DNA from: Chersky-840 sp036511675
Lineage (GTDB): Bacteria > Actinomycetota > Acidimicrobiia > Acidimicrobiales > UBA8190
Assembly (NCBI GenBank): GCA_036511675.1
Contig: DATCBU010000095.1
Location: 19,315 to 83,314, forward strand
Length of the DNA stretch: 64,000 bases
Reading direction: 5' to 3'
The notes beneath the pieces were generated by a model that saw nothing but the letters and a program-made list of their open reading frames with translations, was not told the DNA's origin and searched no databases. This document shows, one piece after another, positions 33,457-40,201 of the stretch. Numbering within the stretch: position 1 is the stretch's first letter; each line of letters starts with the position of its first letter. Both the position numbers and the translations under genes were made by a program.

Positions 33457-34194
33457 ATGACGACGACAATGACCACCAGAGCGTGCGGATTCGTGTTCAC
33501 GACGACAGGTCGACCATGCGCCAACCGGGTGGCCGACGATGCGCCGTGGTGCCGGTCCGGGCATCCGTGCTCGACGACCGGTCTGTCTGAGGCAGCGGTC
33601 GTGGTCGTCCCCGATCGCTCCGATGCGCGGCCCGAGTGTTCACAGCCCGGTGTCCGGGCCCGGCGACCCGGCAGCCGGACACGGCGTGCCACCGAGCTCA
33701 TCAGACAAGCCATGGCGAGTGAGGACGCGGACGAGGTCGGGTTGCGGGCGGAGACCGTGCTCGCCGACGCCGCCACGGCCCTGGCACTGCTCGGAGGGCC
33801 CGAGGCCTCTTCGGCGGCCCGAGCCGCAGTCGTGCAGCGCTTCGGTCGCGTCGGCGCCTTGCTCGTCCTCGGGTACGAGGAGCGGGGTCGGGCTCGTCAT
33901 CTCGTCCCCGTGGACGACCATCGAGACCCTGATCGGTCCGAGGGACCCGACACCTACATCGAGTCCCTAGTGCGGGACTTCGCCATCATCGATGCTCGAG
34001 CCGTGTACGGGCTCCTGTGCGAGATCGACGAGGACGAAGGGTTCGCCGGGGATGCGGACGGGATCGATGCCCATCGGTGGCTCCACGCCACCTACGCGGT
34101 AGCGGCGCGCGACGGGACTCCCGCCGCCCACCGGGCCTACATGTGCGCACTCGACCGGGTCATGCGCCTCGTGAGGCCGCTCGTCGCCTCCTAG
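33457..34194 (+). CDS. Hypothetical protein with N-terminal Cys motif
   Basis: About 245 residues, function not recognised. The N terminus carries ACGFVFTTTGRPCANRVADDAPWCRSGHPC, a C-X11-C-X10-C-X4-C arrangement that looks like a small zinc-binding knuckle found in actinobacterial hypothetical proteins. The rest is helical (ELIRQAMASEDADEVGLRAETVLADAATALALL) and acidic, with no membrane segment. Several in-frame starts are possible (33406, 33451, 33457, 33469); 33457 is a compromise just ahead of the cysteine motif. It ends 54 bp before the O-methyltransferase gene. Confidence 0.55.
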   Translation: MTTTMTTRACGFVFTTTGRPCANRVADDAPWCRSGHPCSTTGLSEAAVVVVPDRSDARPECSQPGVRARRPGSRTRRATELIRQAMASEDADEVGLRAETVLADAATALALLGGPEASSAARAAVVQRFGRVGALLVLGYEERGRARHLVPVDDHRDPDRSEGPDTYIESLVRDFAIIDARAVYGLLCEIDEDEGFAGDADGIDAHRWLHATYAVAARDGTPAAHRAYMCALDRVMRLVRPLVAS

Positions 34195-34221
34195 ACGGTC
34201 CGTGGGGCCGGCGCCGGCGCC

Positions 34222-34227
34222 TACGAT
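34222..34227 (+). promoter_or_regulatory. -10 hexamer TACGAT of the methyltransferase operon
   Basis: TACGAT sits 21 nt before ATG 34249. A GGAGG ribosome-binding site lies between them, so this mRNA would have a short leader. Confidence 0.4.
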
Positions 34228-34248
34228 GCGGTCGGAGGAACCACCAAC

Positions 34249-34914
34249 ATGACCGACATCACCGACCCCGTACTCGAGGCCTACGCGCTGTCCCACACCA
34301 CGGCCCCCGGCGAGCTGCTGCGGGAACTGGCCGAGGAGACCCAGGCCACGCTCAGCGCCCCGCAGATGATGGTCGGAGCTCTCGAAGGTCGCTTCCTGGA
34401 GATGCTCGTCTACGCCTTGCGCCCGACATGGGTCCTCGAGATCGGCACCTTCAGCGGGTACTCCTCGCTGTCGATGGCCGCCGGACTGGCGCCGGGGGGA
34501 CGGATCACCACGTGTGAACTGAGCCCCGTGCACGCCGCGGTGGCCCGCAAGCACATCGGCCGGAGCCCGTACGCGGATCTGATCGAAGTGATCGAGGGCC
34601 CCGCCCTCGACACCGTGGGGAAGCTCGACGGTCCGTTCGATTTCGTGTTCATCGACGCCGACAAGACCAATTATCTGGCTTACTACGAAGCCGTCCTGCC
34701 CAAGCTCGCCCCCCGTGGGCTCATCGCGGCAGACAACACCCTGTGGAGCGGGAGAGTGGTCGACGACAACGACCAGACCGATGACACCCGTGCCATTCGC
34801 GCCTTCAACGATGCGGTGGCGGCCGACCGGCGTGTGGTGTGCGTGCAGACCACGGTCCGAGACGGCGTCACGCTCATCCGCCCCGTGTCATCCGCCGCCC
34901 CGGGCGGCGGGTGA
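34249..34914 (+). CDS. SAM-dependent O-methyltransferase (caffeoyl-CoA OMT-like)
   Basis: A 221-residue class I methyltransferase. The SAM site is VLEIGTFSGYSSLSMA (about residues 62-77), and the metal/substrate strand FVFIDADKTNYLAYYE (about 130-145) carries the Asp ligands. ADNTLWSGRVVD near residue 160 is another family hallmark. Members methylate catechol-type hydroxyls; the substrate here is unknown. A GGAGGA ribosome-binding site precedes ATG 34249. It overlaps the PHP gene by 4 nt. Confidence 0.88.
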   Translation: MTDITDPVLEAYALSHTTAPGELLRELAEETQATLSAPQMMVGALEGRFLEMLVYALRPTWVLEIGTFSGYSSLSMAAGLAPGGRITTCELSPVHAAVARKHIGRSPYADLIEVIEGPALDTVGKLDGPFDFVFIDADKTNYLAYYEAVLPKLAPRGLIAADNTLWSGRVVDDNDQTDDTRAIRAFNDAVAADRRVVCVQTTVRDGVTLIRPVSSAAPGGG

Positions 34915-35828
34915 GCGCGGCGACGCCCCCGACGCCGTCGATGCTTGACTACCACCTGCACCTCTGGCCCCATGGCCAGCGCGACACCGCCCCCACCCTC
35001 GACGAGGTAGCCGCCTACTGCGAGAGAGCGCAGGCGGTGGGCGTCCACGAGATCGCGCTGACCGAGCACCTCTTCCGGTTCCGCCAGGCCGACCGGTTGC
35101 TGCGTGGCTTCTGGGACGACGAGCCCGACGCCGCCCTCCGGGCGTCGATGACCGACTATTGGGACGACCACGCCCGCGCCGACCTCGACGCCTACGTGGA
35201 ATGCGTGGTGGCAGCCAAGAAGGCGGGCCTGCCCGTGGTGCTCGGCCTCGAGGTCGACTACTACCGGGGGCGGATGGACGACGTCGTCGGACTGCTGGCC
35301 GGCTACCCCTTCGACGTGTTGCTGGGATCGGTCCACTGGATCGGTGCCTGGCGCTTCGACGACATCGACGACGAGGTCTCGATGGACCAGTGGTCGGTCC
35401 GTGACGTCGATGCGGCCTGGGGCGACTACGTGACCGCCATCGAGGAGCTGGCCGCCACCGGGGCGTGCGACGTGCTCGCCCACCCCGACCTCGTGAAGGC
35501 GGCCGGCCACCGGCCCGTGGCTCCCGAGGAGTGCTGGGACCGGCTGGTCGAAGCCGCCCTGAGCTCGGGTATGGCCGCCGAGCTCTCGTCGGCGGGATGG
35601 CGAAAGCCCGCGGACGAGTCCTATCCGGCGCCGGGGTTGTTGGCTCGTCTCGCCGCCGCCGGCGTCCCCCTGACGACGGCGTCCGATGCACACGGGCTCA
35701 CCGACGTCGCGTCCCGGACCGCGGATCTGGCCCACATGCTCGACGCCCTGGACGTTCGCTCGCTGCGAGCGTTCCGGGCCCGGCACCCCCGCGACGTCCC
35801 CGTGGCCACCACGGCGGTCGCATCATGA
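34911..35828 (+). CDS. PHP-domain phosphatase (histidinol-phosphatase-like)
   Basis: A 305-residue metal-dependent phosphoesterase of the PHP fold. The metal ligands are recognisable as DYHLHLWPHG, GVHEIALTEH, a Glu in VVLGLEVDYY, the GSVHWI His, DVLAHPDLVK and the C-terminal TASDAHGL. HisK-type histidinol-phosphatases share this set, but no his genes are nearby, so the substrate is open. GTG 34911 overlaps the methyltransferase stop in GTGA. ATG 34941, directly at LDYHLHL, is the alternative. The stop overlaps the kinase ATG by 4 nt. Confidence 0.85.
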   Translation: MSAATPPTPSMLDYHLHLWPHGQRDTAPTLDEVAAYCERAQAVGVHEIALTEHLFRFRQADRLLRGFWDDEPDAALRASMTDYWDDHARADLDAYVECVVAAKKAGLPVVLGLEVDYYRGRMDDVVGLLAGYPFDVLLGSVHWIGAWRFDDIDDEVSMDQWSVRDVDAAWGDYVTAIEELAATGACDVLAHPDLVKAAGHRPVAPEECWDRLVEAALSSGMAAELSSAGWRKPADESYPAPGLLARLAAAGVPLTTASDAHGLTDVASRTADLAHMLDALDVRSLRAFRARHPRDVPVATTAVAS

Positions 35829-37390
35829 AGACCCCGGGGGAGCTGGCTGCTCTTCACACGGGGCTCGACGCCGCCAGTCTCGATCATCTCCAGCGTCTCC
35901 TCGGGTCGTGGGGGGTGCTCTCGGACCTGTCGTTCTCGGACCTCTTGCTCGTGGCCCCGGTGCGCGGGACCGACGGGACCAAGTTGATCGTCCTGGGGCA
36001 GATCCGGCCCACCACGTGGGCCACGTTGCTGCGCGTCGACCTCGTGGGCCAGATCGTGGAGAGCTCGGATTGGCCCGTGGTCACCGAGGCCCTCCAGGCG
36101 GGGACGATGTCGTCGGGCCTGGCGGCCATCCCCGTGCCGGTGCGCGTCCGTATGGCGTCGGTGGACCCCGACGCCCGCGACACCGGCGAGGTGCCGGCCG
36201 TCCCCGAGACCGCCCAGCTCGAGTGCGTGCCCGTGCGCCAGGGTGGTGACCCGATGGCGGTGATCGTCCGGGTGGCACCACTCGAGGACCGGCGCCCGGG
36301 TCGCCTCGAACGGGTCTACCGCGACCTGTACCGACGTCTGGCCCACATGGTGGCCGTGGGCGACTTTCCGTTCATGGGTGAGGACTACACCTCCGAGGAC
36401 GCGCCGCGTGTCGGGGACGGCCTCGTCCTCGTCGAGCCCGACGGCCAGGTCCGCTACGCGTCCCCCAACGCCATGAGCGCCCTGCACCGCATGGGCGTGA
36501 GCGACGTGGTCGAAGGAAGGCGTCTCTCGGAGTTGGGGATCGATGACGCCGCGCTCGACTGGGCGTTGCGTGCCGGGTGCCCCGTCACCGAGGAGGTCGA
36601 GCGTCGCCCCGACGTCATCGTCCTGATGCAGTGCACCCCCCTGCTCGAACAAGACACCGTCACCGGGGCCATGGTCCTGCTGCGCGACGTCACGGACCTG
36701 CGGCGACTGGACCGCCTGCTGTTGTCGAAGGACGCCGCCATCCGTGAGGTGCACCACCGGGTCAAGAACAACCTGCAGACGATCTCGTCGTTGCTCCGCC
36801 TCCAAGCCCGTCGTCTCGAGCCCGGCAAGGGCCAGGAGGCCTTGCGCGAGGCCGAGCGCCGCGTCCGCTCCATCGCGCTGGTCCACGAGATCCTGTCCCG
36901 CGAGCCCGGCGACGAGGTCCCCTTCGACGAGATCGTCGGCTCCCTGGTCCGGATGGCGGAGGACTCGGTAGTGTCGGGGGACAACATCGGCATCCGGGTC
37001 AACGGTGACGTGGGGGAGGTGGCCGCCGACGTCGCCACGCCACTGGCCGTGGTCCTGGCCGAGCTCTTACAGAATGCCGTCGAGCATGCGTTTCCGTCTG
37101 TGGGTGGCGACTCCGTATTCATCGGGGACAGCGACGGCGAGGCGGTCGGGCACGTGGAGCTGGTGCTGGCCCACGATGCCGATCACCTCACCCTGCAGGT
37201 CCGCGACGACGGATGCGGTCTTCCCGAGGGCTTCGACATCGACCACACCACCAGCCTCGGACTCTCGATCGTCCGCGACCTCGTCACCAGCCAGCTCGGA
37301 GGGTCCATCGTCATGCAGAGCAACGGGGGGACCGTGGTGACCATCGACCTCCCGGTCCAGAAATCCACGCACGACGCCTCGTCGCTCTGA
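35825..37390 (+). CDS. PdtaS-like cytosolic sensor histidine kinase
   Basis: A 521-residue soluble kinase. It has an N-terminal GAF-like domain (about 1-170, SFSDLLLVAPVRGTDGTKLIVLGQIRP), a PAS domain (about 185-295), and a HisKA_2 dimerisation helix with phospho-His (EVHHRVKNNLQTISSLLRLQARR, about 310). The HATPase then shows LAELLQNAVEHAF, DDGCGLPEGF and LGLSIVRDLV. This matches PdtaS of mycobacteria, whose partner PdtaR is an ANTAR RNA-binding antiterminator. No ANTAR gene is in this window. The start is ATG 35825 in an ATGA overlap. Confidence 0.88.
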   Translation: MKTPGELAALHTGLDAASLDHLQRLLGSWGVLSDLSFSDLLLVAPVRGTDGTKLIVLGQIRPTTWATLLRVDLVGQIVESSDWPVVTEALQAGTMSSGLAAIPVPVRVRMASVDPDARDTGEVPAVPETAQLECVPVRQGGDPMAVIVRVAPLEDRRPGRLERVYRDLYRRLAHMVAVGDFPFMGEDYTSEDAPRVGDGLVLVEPDGQVRYASPNAMSALHRMGVSDVVEGRRLSELGIDDAALDWALRAGCPVTEEVERRPDVIVLMQCTPLLEQDTVTGAMVLLRDVTDLRRLDRLLLSKDAAIREVHHRVKNNLQTISSLLRLQARRLEPGKGQEALREAERRVRSIALVHEILSREPGDEVPFDEIVGSLVRMAEDSVVSGDNIGIRVNGDVGEVAADVATPLAVVLAELLQNAVEHAFPSVGGDSVFIGDSDGEAVGHVELVLAHDADHLTLQVRDDGCGLPEGFDIDHTTSLGLSIVRDLVTSQLGGSIVMQSNGGTVVTIDLPVQKSTHDASSL

Positions 37391-37441
37391 AATCCTCCGG
37401 GCGGTGCAAGATTTCCGGCCCGCCGTGCGTCTAAACAGGCG

Positions 37442-38110
37442 ATGGCATCGCATCCGGGGGTCGTGGTGACCGAGTCTGGGCCCGACGAGCCCGAGGAGCG
37501 CGGGTCGGGCCCGACGCAGGCACCTCGAGCCGCGGGACCGTCGGGCCTCGAGGCCTGCGGCTCCGGACCCCCGGCCGGCGACCGGTCACCAGCCTCGTTC
37601 GCCGAGCTTTACCTGCAGTCCTTCGCCGCCATGGTGCAACTGGCGCGTGTCCTCGTCGACTCACCCGAGATCGCCGAAGATCTGGTCCAGGACGCCTTCG
37701 TGCACCTGCACCGGCACTGGGGAGGGGTCCGGGACCCCCGTCCGTACCTGCACCGCTCGGTCGTCAATGCCGGTCGCTCGCACCACCGGCGCGCCTGGCG
37801 CGAACGGTCCCGGGCGCCCAGACCGGATGTCGTGGCCGGGCGGACCGAGGCGTCGGGACCCGGCGACCTCGAAGGCCTGGTCGTGGTCGACGGCGCCGCC
37901 GAACAACGGCGATCGGACGATGCCGACGTGCTCGGCGCTGCGCTCGCCACTCTTCCCTACCGGCAACGTGCCGCGTTGGTACTCCGGTACTACTCCGATC
38001 TGCCCGATGCCGACATCGCCGTCGCCCTCGGGTGTCGGCCCGGCACCGTAGCGTCGCTCGTGCACCGGGGGCTCGAACGCCTGCGAGAGGTGGTTGAACA
38101 TGACCGATGA
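37442..38110 (+). CDS. ECF RNA polymerase sigma factor (SigE/SigM-like)
   Basis: A 222-residue extracytoplasmic-function sigma factor. Region 2 reads FAELYLQSFAAMVQLARVLVDSPEIAEDLVQDAFVHLHRHW (about residues 58-100), and region 4 has LPYRQRAALVLRYYSDLPDADIAVALGCRPGTVASLVHRGLERLR (about 170-215). The first 50 residues are a disordered Pro/Gly-rich extension. TGCAAG (37405-37410) and CGTCTA (37428-37433) upstream are possible ECF-type -35/-10 elements for self-activation. It overlaps the next gene by 11 nt, which probably encodes its membrane partner. Confidence 0.9.
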   Translation: MASHPGVVVTESGPDEPEERGSGPTQAPRAAGPSGLEACGSGPPAGDRSPASFAELYLQSFAAMVQLARVLVDSPEIAEDLVQDAFVHLHRHWGGVRDPRPYLHRSVVNAGRSHHRRAWRERSRAPRPDVVAGRTEASGPGDLEGLVVVDGAAEQRRSDDADVLGAALATLPYRQRAALVLRYYSDLPDADIAVALGCRPGTVASLVHRGLERLREVVEHDR

Positions 38111-39347
38111 CATGGGGTCCTCATCCGGACATCCTTCGGACATCGAGGCCCGGCTGCATCACGCCCTGGTCCACCGGGCCGGACACGAACCGGCGCGGGG
38201 AGCGGACTGGGGTGACCTGGCCGGTCGCCTGGCATCTTCGACCCGCCGACGCCAACGCGTGCTGGCAGGTGTCGCCGCGCTGGCGCTGCTCGTCGGCGCC
38301 GCGGGCGGGTACTTCGGCGAGGCGGCGGCCTCGCCCGGCCCGCTGGCGGCTCGCGCCACGGGGTCTCGGACCCCGGCCAACGGCTCGGCGGCGACACGGG
38401 CACCGGGGTTATCGGGTCCGTCGTCGGCCGGGCCCCTGGCCATGTGTCCCGACGTGTCGGGCGGCTCAAGCTCGGCGACCGACGGCATCGGGTCGTCGAC
38501 GCGGGTGTTCATCCGCACCACCACCGACGGCGTGACCATCCGCGTCTACCAGACCGAGAGCGGGGTGTCGTGCTTCGTGCCGCCGACACCGACACCGGCA
38601 CCGGCACCGGCACCGACGACGACCGGCCCCAATTCCCCGACGGGGTCGACGGGGTCGACGGGGTCGACGGGGTCGATGATCGTGCCCGTCGGTCCGACGG
38701 GCCAGGACGTGACGGTCGAGTTGTCCGACGCCGACGCCGTGGGCCAGGGTGCGATCTCGTCCCCGCAGTGCGTCATGTCGCCTGAGGGGGGTGCCGTCGG
38801 GGGCTCAGGCGCCAGCGCCGGCTCCAACGCGCCGTCGGGCCCAGGCCCGGCGGTCACGGCGCCCACGATCGCATCGTCGACCACCACCACCGTCACGACG
38901 CCGGGCGCGCAGACCCAGCCCTTGGCCCTCGTGCCCGGGGTCTTCGGGGTGAGTGAAGGCGACCCCGTGTGGTGGGTGGCGGTCGAGGTGTCCGGCGACG
39001 TGAGCTCGGTGCGGATGACCTTCCCCGACGGGGCCACCGATCAGATGGCACCAGTGGGCGGGATCGCCGTCCTCGCCCACCGTGTATCCCCGGACGTCGC
39101 TTCTGGAGGCACAGGACCCGATGTCGTGCAGGGCAGCGTGCAGCTTGTCGGTGCCGATCGCAGTGTCGTGGACACGGTGGCCTTGCCGGAGCAGCCCTCG
39201 GTGGTCCCGGTTCCCGCGCCCGCATCGGGGACCGCACCGCTGAAGGAGGGATCGCAGTCGGTCTCTCCGGGTGTGATCGTCGCGTGCCCGCCGTCGACGA
39301 CCCTCACGCCGCAGGCTCAATCGTCGGCGCCCACCGAAAAGCGGTAG
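38100..39347 (+). CDS. Membrane-anchored protein, probable anti-sigma partner of the ECF factor
   Basis: A 415-residue protein with an N-terminal cytosolic part of about 55 residues, one membrane helix (VLAGVAALALLVGAAGGYF, about 57-75) and a long external region. The cytosolic part lacks the HxxxCxxC zinc signature, so anti-sigma function is inferred from the 11-nt overlap with the sigma gene and from topology. The external part contains a Pro/Ala/Thr spacer, a GST tripeptide run from a 9-bp DNA repeat, a Ser/Thr-rich linker and a final beta-rich domain (VWWVAVEVSGDVSSVRMTFPDG). Its end overlaps the convergent response regulator by 31 nt. Confidence 0.6.
   Translation: MTDDMGSSSGHPSDIEARLHHALVHRAGHEPARGADWGDLAGRLASSTRRRQRVLAGVAALALLVGAAGGYFGEAAASPGPLAARATGSRTPANGSAATRAPGLSGPSSAGPLAMCPDVSGGSSSATDGIGSSTRVFIRTTTDGVTIRVYQTESGVSCFVPPTPTPAPAPAPTTTGPNSPTGSTGSTGSTGSMIVPVGPTGQDVTVELSDADAVGQGAISSPQCVMSPEGGAVGGSGASAGSNAPSGPGPAVTAPTIASSTTTTVTTPGAQTQPLALVPGVFGVSEGDPVWWVAVEVSGDVSSVRMTFPDGATDQMAPVGGIAVLAHRVSPDVASGGTGPDVVQGSVQLVGADRSVVDTVALPEQPSVVPVPAPASGTAPLKEGSQSVSPGVIVACPPSTTLTPQAQSSAPTEKR
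38586..38621 (+). repeat. Hexamer repeat (ACACCG/GCACCG)
   Basis: Five units of ACACCG or GCACCG followed by a degenerate sixth. They encode TPTPAPAPAP in the external stalk of the membrane protein. Length changes would stay in frame. Confidence 0.75.
38639..38674 (+). repeat. Four perfect copies of 9-bp GACGGGGTC
   Basis: Four perfect tandem 9-mers encode repeated Gly-Ser-Thr. This could be a slippage-prone linker of variable length. Confidence 0.85.
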
Positions 39348-40030
39348 CCGATCCCGCGCACGGTGTGGAGCCAGCGCGGGCTGCTCTCTTCGGGCTCGAG
39401 CTTGAGGCGCAGACGTCGGATGTGCTCGGTCACCGTGGCGGGGTCCTGCCACTCCTGGGTCGAACCCCACACGTGCTCGAGCAGCTCTTCGCGCGTGAAG
39501 ACCTGGTCGGGCGTGGCGGCCAGGAATGCCAGCAGGTCGAACTCCTTGGGCGTGAGCTCGATCGCAGTCCCGCTCACCATGACCCGGTGCGCGGCTCGGT
39601 CGATCACGAGCCCGTCGTGCTCGATCTGGTTCGTCGACTGGGTCGGTTGGCCCCGGCGCAGGACCGCCCGGATACGGGCGTCGAGCTCCGGCAACGAGCA
39701 CGGCTTCACCACGTAGTCGTCGGCTCCGAGGTTCAGGACGCGCACGCGTTCGGACTCCTCGGAGCGACCGGTGAGGACGATGACGGGCAAGGCGCTGTCG
39801 CGGCGCAGCCGTGCCAGCACCTCCTCACCGTCGAGTCCCGGAAGCCCGAGGTCCAAGACGACCAGGTCGTAACTGCCGAGACTTGCCTCGCGCAGCGTGC
39901 CGGGCCCGTCGGCGGCCTCGCCCACGCGATAGCCCACCCGCTGGAGAAACAGCCGGGTGGCGGTGCGGCTGGCCATGTCGTCCTCGGCCACCAGCACCAT
40001 GTGATCCTCGTCGGGCAGCGTCACAGTCAC
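39317..40030 (-). CDS. OmpR/PhoB-family response regulator
   Basis: A 237-residue DNA-binding response regulator. The receiver domain (about 10-125) has the acidic pair EDD, the phospho-Asp in DLVVLDLGLPGLDG, a Thr in VIVLTGR and the Lys in YVVKPCS. The winged helix (about 140-232) reads IELTPKEFDLLAFLAATPDQVFTREELLEHVWG and ends RLRLKLEP...RWLHTVRGIGYRF, as in PhoB/KdpE types. The start GTG 40030 has GGAGGT 6 nt upstream. It is transcribed behind the hybrid histidine kinase and is its likely partner. Confidence 0.92.
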   Translation of the reverse strand: MTVTLPDEDHMVLVAEDDMASRTATRLFLQRVGYRVGEAADGPGTLREASLGSYDLVVLDLGLPGLDGEEVLARLRRDSALPVIVLTGRSEESERVRVLNLGADDYVVKPCSLPELDARIRAVLRRGQPTQSTNQIEHDGLVIDRAAHRVMVSGTAIELTPKEFDLLAFLAATPDQVFTREELLEHVWGSTQEWQDPATVTEHIRRLRLKLEPEESSPRWLHTVRGIGYRFSVGADD

Positions 40031-40197
40031 AGAGATACCTCCGGTCGCACGTCATCCCGTCCCGTTGGTCGAGGTGCCCCCCACGACCGCCCCTGCATGG
40101 TGTCCCGCTTGATCGTCAGGGTTCTTCCGGTGGCTGTGCCCGGCGCGAAGAGCCGGGGCACGTCGTCGTTGACGAGCACCTGCGCACCCAGCGACAA
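40027..40197 (-). CDS. Possible small protein between kinase and response regulator
   Basis: The 171-bp gap between the two-component genes is entirely covered by a same-strand open frame of 56 residues (TTG 40197). It lies 4 nt after the kinase stop and overlaps the regulator start by 4 nt (GTGA). The sequence reads like VPRLFAPGTATGRTLTIKRDT; I do not recognise it. The start codon is weak and no clear ribosome-binding site is present, so it may be chance in GC-rich DNA. Its gapless fit is the only argument for it. Confidence 0.25.
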   Translation of the reverse strand: MSLGAQVLVNDDVPRLFAPGTATGRTLTIKRDTMQGRSWGAPRPTGRDDVRPEVSL

Positions 40198-40201
40198 CTC
40201 T

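Noticed and set aside
38586..38674. Tandem repeats as a CRISPR-like array
   Set aside because: Units of 6 and 9 bp without spacers inside a coding frame; simple-sequence repeats.
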